Assembly: GCA_023387985.1 (NCBI GenBank)
Contig: JAEWHC010000006.1
Coordinates: 42,982-106,981 of the forward strand
Source of the DNA: Bacteroidota bacterium
GTDB lineage: Bacteria; Bacteroidota; Bacteroidia; Chitinophagales; Chitinophagaceae
DNA length: 64,000 nt
Direction: 5' to 3'
Positions within the stretch are counted from its first letter, which is position 1. Each line of letters opens with the position of its first letter. The notes below the pieces were generated by a model. The model had not been told where the DNA came from and did no database searches. It was given only the letters and a program-made list of their open reading frames with translations. Of this stretch, positions 17,950 to 27,900 are shown one piece after another. Made by a program: the position numbers and the translations under genes.

Positions 17950-19092
17950 ATGAAAACTGTAGATCCTCCTTTTCCAAAAATAAGCTACAGAAAGCTATTA
18001 AAAATACTTGCCCGCAAAAGGACCAGGGCGGTAGTCAATCCTTTTTTGCAACGTGAAATTACTGAGGGGCCTACCGTTATCTCCGTTCATGCCTATACAC
18101 CGGAACAACTCAAATACGAAACCCCGGAGAATATCCTGGAATACCTCCAAAAAAATCCAGAACCAGGCTTCATCCGCTGGATCAACATGGATCATCTCCA
18201 TGCTGAACAAATGACGGCGGTATGCGAACATTTCGGTATTCACTGGCTGATCCAGGAAGACATCATCAGCATAGGGCAAAGGCCTAAAGTGGATGAATAC
18301 GATGGCATATTGTTCGTACTGCTTAATCTGATATATTACAATGAAGACATCGGCCTGATCGAAAAAGAACAGATCAGCATTGTGCTCGGCCAGGATTTCG
18401 TACTCAGCTTCCAGGAAGACTCCCGGCGCGATGTATTCGATCCCATCCGCAAAAAACTCCAGATTGCCGGTAGCCGCGAAAGACAACGCGATGAAGATTT
18501 CCTTTTTTATTCCCTCATTGATGTAATTGCGGACAGTTACCTGCAGGTGATTGAACAACTTGGCGTGCAAATTGAACACATAGAAGAACAAATGTTGCAA
18601 AGATCATCGCCCACCCACTTTCAACGCATCTCCCAGTTGCGCAAAGACATCATACTGCTGAAACGCTACATAACACCGGTTCGCGATCTTGTAGCCACCA
18701 TCATCCGTTCCAATTCAACGTTACTTAAAAAAGGAACAATCCGTTATTTTAAAGATGTACACGACCATGTAGCGCTGGCCAGTGACCTGGTGGACAATTA
18801 CCGGGACATGAATATGGCGCTGCAGGATATGTATGTCAACAGCGTAAACCTAAGGATGAATGAGGTTATGAAAACCCTCGCCATCATTACTGCAATCATG
18901 GCACCGGCCACCGTTATTGGTGGCTTGTTCGGAATGAACTTCAAATACATTCCCTTCTCAGATTTCAGGTATGGATTTCACATCACCATTGGCATCATGA
19001 TTTTCATACCCTTTCTCATGATCCTCTGGTTTTATATCAGGGGATGGTTTCACAAAGAATTTCCCGGGAAAAATAACGGAAGCCTGTTTTAA
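17950..19092 (+). CDS. corA: Magnesium/cobalt transporter CorA
   Basis: The 380-residue protein has the CorA plan: a large N-terminal cytoplasmic domain, a long helix around residues 190-300 and two C-terminal membrane segments. The GMN selectivity motif lies at residues 328-330 (GLFGMNFKYIPF), and the second segment ends in a basic tail (FHKEFPGK). CorA is a homopentameric Mg2+ channel in the inner membrane. It converges with the DUF2480 gene with one base between the stop codons and shares no obvious operon. Confidence 0.92.
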   Translation: MKTVDPPFPKISYRKLLKILARKRTRAVVNPFLQREITEGPTVISVHAYTPEQLKYETPENILEYLQKNPEPGFIRWINMDHLHAEQMTAVCEHFGIHWLIQEDIISIGQRPKVDEYDGILFVLLNLIYYNEDIGLIEKEQISIVLGQDFVLSFQEDSRRDVFDPIRKKLQIAGSRERQRDEDFLFYSLIDVIADSYLQVIEQLGVQIEHIEEQMLQRSSPTHFQRISQLRKDIILLKRYITPVRDLVATIIRSNSTLLKKGTIRYFKDVHDHVALASDLVDNYRDMNMALQDMYVNSVNLRMNEVMKTLAIITAIMAPATVIGGLFGMNFKYIPFSDFRYGFHITIGIMIFIPFLMILWFYIRGWFHKEFPGKNNGSLF

Positions 19093-19093
19093 T

Positions 19094-19606
19094 TTAATCG
19101 CGGCGTTTAAAAATGGGAACCGTACTGCAAGGCTCGCCATACATGATGCTTTTCACAACCGGCCGGAGCAAAGATGTTGCTTCAAGATAGGCTGATTCAC
19201 TGATGGGGGTTTCACCGCAACCTTTAAGAACTACCCTTTCATTGGCAAAGTTTTCGGGATCAATTTGCTGCAGATTGCGGGCAAACATCTTCTCGCGGGC
19301 CTCTTCCGGGCTGCCCAAAACCACGGCCTTGCTCACCGGGGTGAGGTAAGAAGACGCCAGCATGTAGGCCCAGACAGGAATGATGGCATCGGCACTGCAA
19401 TGCACAGCCACAATTTTTCTGGAATACTGTTCCCAGTCATGATCTTTTAAAGATTGACGGTAATCCTTTTCCTTCAGGATCATTTCCATGAACAAAAAAG
19501 GTTTCAGGTCAAACGCTATAATCTCTCCCTCTTTGGGATAATATTCTGCAAGGTCAAGTGTAATGAGCCCGCTCTCCGCAACCTTATTTATAAATGGCGT
19601 TTCCAT
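19094..19606 (-). CDS. DUF2480 family protein
   Basis: The 170-residue protein matches the Bacteroidota-specific DUF2480 family by its METPFINKVAESGL start, the IIPVWAYMLAS stretch and the GCGETPI segment near residue 130; the function is unknown. The frame can be extended three codons to a TTG at 19615, but TAATTTTG (19620-19613, minus strand), a good TAnnTTTG promoter element, overlaps that TTG. With ATG 19606 the transcript would begin at or next to the start codon, that is, be almost leaderless. Confidence 0.82.
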   Translation of the reverse strand: METPFINKVAESGLITLDLAEYYPKEGEIIAFDLKPFLFMEMILKEKDYRQSLKDHDWEQYSRKIVAVHCSADAIIPVWAYMLASSYLTPVSKAVVLGSPEEAREKMFARNLQQIDPENFANERVVLKGCGETPISESAYLEATSLLRPVVKSIMYGEPCSTVPIFKRRD

Positions 19607-19785
19607 AGGATGCAAAATTACTTCAAATCCTTTCCAATGATTTATGACCTACGGAACTTTAACGAGGCAAAGATTTAGATTTCCTGGCTGTTAACGGCTT
19701 GAAGATTTAAGTGCCGGATAAAAATTGCCGGAGCAATTTGAACCAGTCAACGTGTTACCTGTTCCAATTACTAAGGTATGTTATT

Positions 19786-20796
19786 TTATCCCAGCAATCC
19801 CACCTGCCGGCTGATCTCCATCATCCGGTCAATTGGTTTAAGGGCGGCGAGGCGCAATTCTTCATCCATAATAATCTCCGGAACTTCGTATTTCAGGCAG
19901 AGATAGATTTTTTCAAGGGTGTTGAGCTTCATATGCGGGCATTCGTTGCAGGCACAGGTATTGTCGGGTGGCGCAGCAATAAAGGTTTTCTCCGGGCTTG
20001 CTTTTTCCATCTGGTGAATGATTCCCGCCTCGGTAGCCACAATATACGCACTGCTGCCTTCCGTTTGGGTGTATTTCAGCAACTGGCTGGTGGATCCTAT
20101 AAAATCAGCAACTTCCAACACGGCATCTTCACATTCCGGGTGGGCGATTACTTTGGCATGGGGATGCCGGGTTTTTAGTTTGGTAATCTTTTCCAAACTG
20201 AAGATCTCATGCACCATGCAGGATCCGTTCCACAGCACCATATCGCGGCCGGTAACCTTCGACAAATAAGCGCCAAGGTTTTTATCTGGCGCGAAGATGA
20301 TCTTTTGATCCGGAGGCAGGCTATCGATAATTGCCCTTGCACTGCTGCTTGTACAGATGTAATCACTCAGGGCTTTCATGCCGGCACTGCAGTTGATATA
20401 GGTAATGACCACATGATCGGGGTAATTCTTTTTCCATTCCCGGAATAGCTCTGGCGGTGCGCTGTCGCTCAGGCTGCAACCGGCATGGAGGTCAGGCAAA
20501 ACCACTTTTTTTGCCGGATTCAGAATTTTGGCTGTTTCCGCCATAAAATGCACCCCGGCAAACACAATGAGATCAGCATCGGTTTCAGCCGCTTTCTGGG
20601 CCAGGCCAAGGCTGTCGCCAATATAATCGGCTATATCCTGGATATCAGGTTCCTGGTAATAATGTGCGAGAATTATGGCATTTTTTTCTTTCTTTAACCG
20701 GTCAATCTCTGCAAACAAATCAAGCGTGGGATCTACTTCAATATCGAGAAAACCTCTCTTTTCAATTTTTTGCTGGTCAGCGTTGATAACTGTCAT
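19786..20796 (-). CDS. nadA: Quinolinate synthase NadA
   Basis: The 336-residue protein condenses iminoaspartate with dihydroxyacetone phosphate to quinolinate, the first ring of NAD. Conserved Cys residues for the 4Fe-4S cluster are visible in DLHAGCSLSD, in the YINCSAG segment and in the C-terminal CACNECPHM motif; HYYQEPDIQD (near 45) and ATEAGIIHQM are also typical. Length is normal. No nadB or nadC is adjacent. Its upstream side is the AT-rich gap with DnaA-box-like motifs. Confidence 0.96.
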   Translation of the reverse strand: MTVINADQQKIEKRGFLDIEVDPTLDLFAEIDRLKKEKNAIILAHYYQEPDIQDIADYIGDSLGLAQKAAETDADLIVFAGVHFMAETAKILNPAKKVVLPDLHAGCSLSDSAPPELFREWKKNYPDHVVITYINCSAGMKALSDYICTSSSARAIIDSLPPDQKIIFAPDKNLGAYLSKVTGRDMVLWNGSCMVHEIFSLEKITKLKTRHPHAKVIAHPECEDAVLEVADFIGSTSQLLKYTQTEGSSAYIVATEAGIIHQMEKASPEKTFIAAPPDNTCACNECPHMKLNTLEKIYLCLKYEVPEIIMDEELRLAALKPIDRMMEISRQVGLLG

Positions 20797-21379
20797 AATA
20801 TCTTCTATTAATTATTTTTTATAAAACCTGTTATTACTATTAGGGCCGTGAATATGTGGATTGATGCGAAACACCCCTATACAAAAATAAGTTGTTCAGG
20901 GGTTATCAACATGGAGCATGCCGTTTTTAAAGATAGCCTTTATAATGAACTGCTGATTATGTCGCAGTTTGTTCACCGTGTTGATTTGTTTTATGCACTT
21001 GTTAAGGTAAAAATTTTAACATTTTGAGATTTGTGAATTGGATTTAATTATAAATTTTAACAATTTCAATGGTTAATCAGGGTGAATGACCAACGGGAAT
21101 TTGTTGGAAACTTATGAACGAATAAGCGAGAAAAAATCCGGCTTTATCCCCTTGTCCGTGAGGTTATCAACGGCTTATGGGTAAAATTGTTTCACTCCTT
21201 GTTTCACATCAGGGGCAAAATGGAAAAAACCACTAGATTCTGAATGCTGACCACCGGGTTATACACAAGCAACTTTTTAGCCAACCCTTGGTTGATTGTC
21301 GCATAGATCGGGTTTTCCACAATTTTTTGATGAGAAAATTACCCTATTTTTGCCATCCTTTTTAAAATAAAAGTTTCTG
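20797..21379. other. oriC: AT-rich gap with DnaA-box-like motifs, candidate replication origin
   Basis: No gene is seen in 583 bases between the divergent nadA and PpiD-like genes. Motifs close to the DnaA box TTATNCACA: TTATACACA at 21259-21267 (full match), TTTTCCACA at 21313-21321 and TTATCAACA at 20903-20911 (one mismatch each), and weaker ones at 20855-20863 (reverse), 21144-21152 and 21164-21172. The part 21000-21065 is very AT-rich. Together with mnmG and two parS sites 6 kb away this would suit an origin, but no dnaA or other replication gene is present; this is inference. Confidence 0.45.
21345..21352 (+). promoter_or_regulatory. Candidate TAnnTTTG promoter element of the PpiD-like gene
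   Basis: TATTTTTG fits the Bacteroidota -7 element and lies 27 bases before the ATG at 21380. No well-spaced -33 element is clear. Confidence 0.4.
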
Positions 21380-23485
21380 ATGTCAGTAATTCAAACAATA
21401 CGAGAGAAGGCTGCAGTTTTGGTAATTGTGCTCATTGGCTTAAGCCTTGTGGGTTTTATTTTGATGGACGCAGGCCGTGCCGGAATGGGTGGAGGGGTAA
21501 CACCGGGAGATCCCATTGGTATTATTAACGGTAAGAAATACACTTACGAGCAGTTTCTGGACAAGACCAAAGAAACTGAGCAGCGTTTCCAGATGAGCGG
21601 GCGTATGGTTGATGAAAACGCCCGCCAGGAGATCAATATGCAAACCTGGCAGCAGATGATTGAAGAAGCTGTGCTGGACGAGGACATTGAGCGCCTTGGT
21701 ATTGAAGTTACCGACAAAGAATACAACGACATGCTCTTTGGCTCCAATCCGCCTGACTGGTTGCGCCAGCAATTCACCAATCCGCAAACCGGTGAATACG
21801 ACGCACTTGCCGCACGCCAGGCCATTGCCGAGTTGAAAAAAACCACCAACAATCCCAACCGGGAAATGTTGAACAACATGTACCTGAAGCCGATGCTCGA
21901 AAACCGCAAAAGGCAGAAATATTTTGGCATGTTACAGAACAGTGCTTATGTACCCAAATGGCTGGCCGAAAAAACAATTGCCGACAATGAGCAAATTGCT
22001 GCATTCGATTTTGTGACGGTTCCGTATTCCAGCATTGTGGACACCACCATTAAAGTAACGGATGCCCAGATTATGGAATATGCCAATAAAAATAAATCCG
22101 ATTTTGAGACCCTTGAAAATTCAAGAAGCATTTCGTATGTGGCCTTCCCCTTCACGGCCAATGCCGAAGATTCGGCAGCGATACTCGAAGAGATCAACCG
22201 CCTGAAACCGGAATTTGAAACCACAGCTGACCCCGGACAGTTTGTAATGCAGCACGGAACGGAAATGCCTTTTTACGACGGCTTCCTCAGCCGTGATCGC
22301 ATCCAGATTGCGCAGAAGGACAGCATACTTTCCACAAGCGGGGTTTTTGGTCCTTATCTCGATGGCAATACCTATGTGTTGAGCCGGGTAATCGGAACAC
22401 GGAACATGCCCGATAGTGTAAGGGCCAGTCATATCCTGATTCCCGTTGGCGGACAGCAGGGCATTGATGATGCCACGGCGAAACGCATGATTGACAGCCT
22501 TGAAGCGCTGATTAAAACCGGAGCTTCTTTTGAGGAACTCGCCAGGCAAAACAGCGCGGACCCGGGAAGTGCGGAACGTGGGGGAGATCTTGGTTATTTT
22601 GCCGGCGGGCAGATGGTGAAGGAATTCAATGATTTTTCCTTTGATCACAAAACCGGTGAGATGGGTATTGTCCGCACGCAGTTTGGTTACCACCTGATTA
22701 AAGTAACCGATCAGAAGAATTTTGGTACGGGTTATAAAGTGGCCTATCTCGCTTTACCAATCGAAAGCAGCCAGGCTACCATCAGTGATGCCCAGAGCAA
22801 AGCCAATATTTTCAGTGGAAACAGTCGCACTCCGAAAGCATACCAGGACAACATTACAAAAAACGGCTACAACAAAATGATTGCGGCTGATGTAAAGGAA
22901 ACAGATCACAATGTACAGGGCCTTGGTGCAAGCCGTGCACTGGTAAAAGAAATATTTTCTGCCAAAGTAGGTGAAGTGCTGGAACCCGAACAAGTGGGAG
23001 ATCAGTATGTGGTCGTACTTGTAGAAGGTGAACAAAAGAAAGGCATGCCTTCGGCAAACCGCATTCGCCCCATGGTGGAAACCATTGTACGCAACGAGAT
23101 TAAAGGAAAGCAGATTGCCGAAAAAATGAAAGGCGCCACCGACCTTGCTTCGCTTTCACAGAAAGTGGGTCAGCCGGTACAGTCAGCCGACAGCGTGCTT
23201 TTCGCGAGTCCGCTGTTGCCGGGTGCAGGCTATGAAATGAAAGTTGGCGGTTATGCATTCAACAAAGCCGCGTTAAATAAGGTAAGCCAGCCCATTACAG
23301 GCGGTCAGGGCGTGTATGTAGTCCAGGTTAAATCGGTTACCAAAAACGCTGCTGCAGCTCCTGTATCTGTTGAAGATATGCAGGCCCAGTTGCTGAACCA
23401 GGTTCGCACCGATCTTGGATACGGAACCATTGAAGCCCTGCGAAAAGCCGCCAAGATTGAAGATCGCAGGACCAAATTTCTCTGA
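21380..23485 (+). CDS. PpiD-like peptidyl-prolyl isomerase, membrane-anchored foldase
   Basis: The 701-residue protein has one N-terminal membrane anchor (about 12-30, VLVIVLIGLSLVGFILM), a SurA-N-like chaperone region (about 45-220), and a parvulin domain around residues 350-440 (ASHILIP, GGDLGYFAGGQMVKEF, QFGYHLIKV). A second, less conserved isomerase-like region follows. PpiD-type proteins help to fold outer-membrane proteins at the periplasmic face of the inner membrane. Length is somewhat above E. coli PpiD (623 residues). It is divergent from nadA and followed by a terminator. Confidence 0.9.
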   Translation: MSVIQTIREKAAVLVIVLIGLSLVGFILMDAGRAGMGGGVTPGDPIGIINGKKYTYEQFLDKTKETEQRFQMSGRMVDENARQEINMQTWQQMIEEAVLDEDIERLGIEVTDKEYNDMLFGSNPPDWLRQQFTNPQTGEYDALAARQAIAELKKTTNNPNREMLNNMYLKPMLENRKRQKYFGMLQNSAYVPKWLAEKTIADNEQIAAFDFVTVPYSSIVDTTIKVTDAQIMEYANKNKSDFETLENSRSISYVAFPFTANAEDSAAILEEINRLKPEFETTADPGQFVMQHGTEMPFYDGFLSRDRIQIAQKDSILSTSGVFGPYLDGNTYVLSRVIGTRNMPDSVRASHILIPVGGQQGIDDATAKRMIDSLEALIKTGASFEELARQNSADPGSAERGGDLGYFAGGQMVKEFNDFSFDHKTGEMGIVRTQFGYHLIKVTDQKNFGTGYKVAYLALPIESSQATISDAQSKANIFSGNSRTPKAYQDNITKNGYNKMIAADVKETDHNVQGLGASRALVKEIFSAKVGEVLEPEQVGDQYVVVLVEGEQKKGMPSANRIRPMVETIVRNEIKGKQIAEKMKGATDLASLSQKVGQPVQSADSVLFASPLLPGAGYEMKVGGYAFNKAALNKVSQPITGGQGVYVVQVKSVTKNAAAAPVSVEDMQAQLLNQVRTDLGYGTIEALRKAAKIEDRRTKFL

Positions 23486-23508
23486 GTGGAATTAAAGAAA
23501 TTATCGAA

Positions 23509-23535
23509 AACCCGGGGTTGATCTCCGGGTTTTTT
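23509..23535 (+). terminator. Rho-independent terminator after the PpiD-like gene
   Basis: Arms AACCCGG (23509-23515) and CCGGGTT (23525-23531), followed by a T-run; 24 bases after the stop codon. Confidence 0.85.
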
Positions 23536-23615
23536 ATGAAATCGCGACGGCTATTCGTTCCTTGCATTCCGTTTAAGCTGCCACGCGACTTTATTAAACG
23601 CTCCATTGCAGGCAA

Positions 23616-24324
23616 TTACTTGTTTTTGAGGATACGGTTGATGTAATGCACCAGGTCTTCCTCTTCCGGATTTTTGCGCAGCCAATTCCATAAAGGGCGA
23701 TGCGCATGCATAAACCGGATGAGCTCATCCTCTTTAAGCCCGGTATGTTTTTTGGACCAAGGATTCATTCCAGCGGGAATTGATGTAAGCGTCCTCTTCC
23801 ATGACATCAAAAAGACTGAGGGCTGAGCGGCGTTTTTTCTGTGATTTGCTGAAATGATCCAGGTTGAGTGCCACACCGAATGCACCACTGTTGGGCCTGC
23901 CCGCAACGGGGATATCCGTGCTGCCAATGCTTTTCATAAAATCTGCCCGGCGCTTGATGCTGTCCGCCTGGTAGGGTGTAAAATTGCCGCTTATGGTCAC
24001 ATTGGGCAGGGTGGCCGGCAGGGGCCGGAAAAAATGCCGGATCTCCCGCAATTCCAGTATACTGTCGGCTATACGGATAGTATCGCTGTAAAATCCGTTG
24101 GCTGAAAAGGCGAGCAGGTCATCTTTGGCTACCATGATGGAGAAAATTCCACTTTTGCGGCTGAGGTTGGATTTGCCCGTATTCAGGTTCAGGATATTGC
24201 TGCTACTGACGGGTACCCCGCTTAATGAATCAAAAACATAGCCCGTAAGAAATTGGCTTTGGGCTTCGGAGCGAATGCCAAATGCCAGTAAAAGTAACAT
24301 GATGGCGAGCGGTTTTTGAAACAT
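23616..24324 (-). pseudogene. Secreted carboxypeptidase-regulatory-like protein with a frameshift at an A6 run
   Basis: The first frame starts at MFQKPLAIML (24324) with a signal peptide and continues with a CarboxypepD_reg-like module (TGYVFDSLSGVPV, VTISGNF) to about 23750, where it runs into a stop after SLVQKTYRA. The second frame takes over with KHTGLKEDELIRFMHAHRP and ends ILKNK at 23616. They join at a run of six A (minus strand, 23745-23753): removing one A gives ...SLVQKHTGLKED... without a break. About 235 residues result. It is either a sequencing or assembly indel, a true mutation or transcript slippage. The role is unknown; such proteins in Bacteroidota are usually exported. Confidence 0.75.
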
Positions 24325-24521
24325 AGCGTAAATGTAAATCAGCAGCCATGAATAATAGCCGTCAGGACAACTGGCCATAAACAGGAATTCAGCAATTGTT
24401 GACAAACGGATTTCAACAATTAAATGACCATGCGATAGAAAAAGAGATGAAGTCTGTATGCTGCCTGGAACAGATCGCCGACCTTTAGGCCCCCACCCAA
24501 AATATCGAAAGGAGAAGAAAT

Positions 24522-24752
24522 CTACTCTTCCGCACCATGCTGGCTCTTTTTCCAGAACTTATAGCCAACCACAGCCGCGAGTACAAAAGGAATGCCCATC
24601 AGGTAAACAATTCCCTGGTTCAACCCTTCGGCACTGTTTCGACCCAGTTGCATCGCCGTTTTTGAACAAACGGAACACTGGCTGAATGCCGTTGCGGCAC
24701 TAAGGAGGAACAATCCTAAAAATGAGACGGATTTTAGAAACAAGGATTTCAT
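24522..24752 (-). CDS. Small membrane protein with CxxC motif
   Basis: The 76-residue product starts with a hydrophobic segment or signal peptide (MKSLFLKSVSFLGLFLL), has a CSVCSKTAMQLG motif just after it, and a second membrane segment (GIPFVLAAVVGYKFW) with a basic tail. Similar small proteins occur in Bacteroidota, but I know no function. The start at 24752 is preferred over the longer frame to 24863, whose extra residues (MFFNKYFGLMRQ...) put the leader in the middle. The Cys pair could bind metal or be redox active; this is a guess. Confidence 0.7.
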   Translation of the reverse strand: MKSLFLKSVSFLGLFLLSAATAFSQCSVCSKTAMQLGRNSAEGLNQGIVYLMGIPFVLAAVVGYKFWKKSQHGAEE

Positions 24753-24903
24753 GACCTGCCAAAAATAGGGAATTTTCCTTCCGGAGCATGCTGGTTCTGT
24801 AAGGTCAGATGGCCAAATCATTACTATCTGCCGCATTAACCCAAAATATTTGTTAAAGAACAATAAATAAGGGTATATTGCAAATCACCTTAAATACTGA
24901 AAT

Positions 24904-27900
24904 ATGCGTAAAAGTGTTCCTTTCCTGCTAGGGGTCCTTTTTGTTTTTTTCAACGCCGTGGCCCAGAAACCCAATTATGTTGCCGATAATCTCAAACAAC
25001 AACTTATTTCTGTCCCGGCCGGAAAGCCTGACCTGTTCCAGGTTTATCAACCCAATGCCCGCGAACTCCAGGCATTGCGCCGGGAAGTAAGAGCGGCACA
25101 AATTTATTCCCTCAGGCTTGAAAATCTGCTCCGCGCAAGGGGTCGCCAGGACCGCGTTGTAGAGATCAGCCTTCCCTTGGGGGCAGGCCAAAAAATGAAT
25201 CTCAGCCTCTACAAGGCGGATATTTACACGTCCGGGGCGAATATTCTTCTGGCTTCGGATGTCACCACGCCCTGGGATTATGACCGTCCCATCAATTACT
25301 GGGGCATTGTAAACGGCGATGCACAGTCATTGGCCAGCATTACGCTCTCCCGGTCAGGAGTTGCCGGATTTATTTATTCCCGCGGAAAAACCTATAACCT
25401 TGGACGCCTTGAAGGAAACGGTAACCTGCATGTACTTTATGAAGAATCCGACATGCTGCTGCCCAATACCATGAATTGTTTCGCCGATGAACTGATGAAC
25501 AGTCTTCCGGAAGAGGCTGGTTCAAATGCCATGGCCGGCGTGTCGGCATTGGCCCAAAGCAATTGCGTAAATATGTATATCGAGGTGGACAACAGCATCG
25601 TTACCGGCAAAGGCGGCGTGCAGGAGGCCACCGACTATGTAAACGGCGTATTCAGCCAGGTAGCCTTATTGTATGCCAATGAAAACATCAACTGGAGGGT
25701 AAATGAACTCAAAGTCTGGAATGTTGCAGATCCTTATACAGGTCCCAGTTCTTCGGATTATCTCAACCAGTTCCGCGCCAATATCGGCAGCAATTTCAAT
25801 GGAAATCTCGCCCATCTTGTTGGGTATGGTGGCGGTGGCGGAGTGGCCTACCTCAATGTGGTGTGCAATAAATCTTACGGTCACGGCTATAGCGGCATCA
25901 ATTCAACTTACAACCATGTTCCGCAATACAGCTGGACGGTAATGGTGATTGCCCATGAGATCGGCCATAATCTTGGAGCCAACCATACCCACGATTGTGT
26001 TTGGAATGGCAACAACACCCCGATTGACGGTTGTGGAACTCAGGCCGGTTATCCTGGCACAGGTTGCAGCGGCATGCCTGCAGGCCCCATTCCTGCAAAA
26101 GGAACCATCATGAGCTATTGTCATTTGCTGAGCGGTGTGGGCATCGACCTCAGCCTGGGTTTTGGTCTGCAACCAGGAGACCGCATCCGAAGCCGGGTAT
26201 ACAATGCAAGCTGCCTCAGTTCCTGCCCTGTTTCCATCATTAACGATGCAGGCATTTCTGCCATCATCAGCCCCCCATCCATCGTTTGTGCCTCTTCGGT
26301 TACACCGGTGGTAACGCTAAATAATTTCGGCTCCTCAGTACTTAGCGGGGTTACCATAAATTATAACCTCAGTGGTGGAACGACCCAAGCCTACAACTGG
26401 ACCGGTTCCCTGGCATCGGGTGCAACTACGCAGGTTACACTTGGCAGCCTCAATGTAACGTCAGGCAATTATACCATTACCGCTACTACGGCAAATCCCA
26501 ATGGTTCGGCAGACCAGAATAACGGGAACAACAGCAGTACGGCATCATTTACTGTACAGGCCATGCAAACCTGGTATGCCGATGCGGATGGCGACGGCTA
26601 TGGAAATCCTGCCATTTCAAAGCAGGCTTGCACACAGCCTGCAGGTTATGTGGCTAACCGTACCGATTGCAACGACAACAACGCTTCGATTTATCCCGGC
26701 GCTCCATGCGATGACGGAAATGCCTGTACCGTTAATTCCCGTTATGACGCCAATTGCAATTGTACCGGCAGTTTTGCCGATTCGGACAATGACGGGGTGT
26801 GCGATGCTGAAGACAAGTGCCCGGGTGGCGACGACCGGATCGATGTAAACGGCAATGGCATTCCCGACGCCTGTGAATGCACACCAGCCACCACGGGCTT
26901 CGATCAGGGTTCGCTGAGCAATAACGGCACAGGCAGCAGTTCGGCAACGCTGAACCTGCCTGCAGGTGCCAAAGACCTCCGCTTTACCATTAACGGGCTG
27001 AACGCCAAAACCGATGGAAATCCTAAAAACCGTTTTGCTGACCGGGTAAGCATCACCTGGAAAAACGGCGATGGCATTATACAGACTTATGGTTCCTTCA
27101 GCGGCATAAATACAAGCAGCGTTAATGTGAATATTCCCGGTATGGTACAATCGGTAACCGTAACCTTGTCCAATGAACTGAACAATGGAAACTCGGTGGC
27201 CGTTAGCCTGTTGCCCGTGGAATACTGCTCTACCGGACCTTGCACCGACAGCGATGGCGACGGGGTTTGTGATGAGGCGGACATTTGCCCGGGCGGCGAC
27301 GACAGGATCGACAGCGATGGTGACGGTATTCCTGATTTCTGCGATACCGCGGGTTGCCAGGCGGAAACCTACAATTTTGCTGTAAATCCGCTGACCCATC
27401 AGGGAACCGGTCAAAATCAGGTGGCCTATGTATTCGCCGGTGTTGTGGCCAACGTTCAGTTCAGCATTTCCGGGTTGAATGCTACCGTGAGTGGGAAGCC
27501 TACGCTTCGCTTTGCAGAACAGGTACAGGTAACCTATGTGGATGGCAATGGCCTGAGCCAGGTTTACGGAATATTTTCTGGTGCAAATCAATCTTCAGTT
27601 GAGGTAAGCATTACCGGCAATGTGCAATCCGTTACGGTAATCCTGCGCGATGGATATTCCGGGAATTCCGGAAGCAATTCCATGTCGGTGAATTTATCGG
27701 CCATCAGCGCTTGTCCGCTTGCATTGGTAAAACTTATGCCTGTTGCTTCAGCAGCAAAAGCTGCCGGGATTCCGGAAATCAGTAAAAGCCGCGTATATCC
27801 CAACCCGGCACAGGAGCAGGCCATTGTTGATCTTGGCCGGTTTATGCCTAAGGCAAAAATTAAAGTATATACGCTTGCCGGACGACAGGTTTATACCGCG

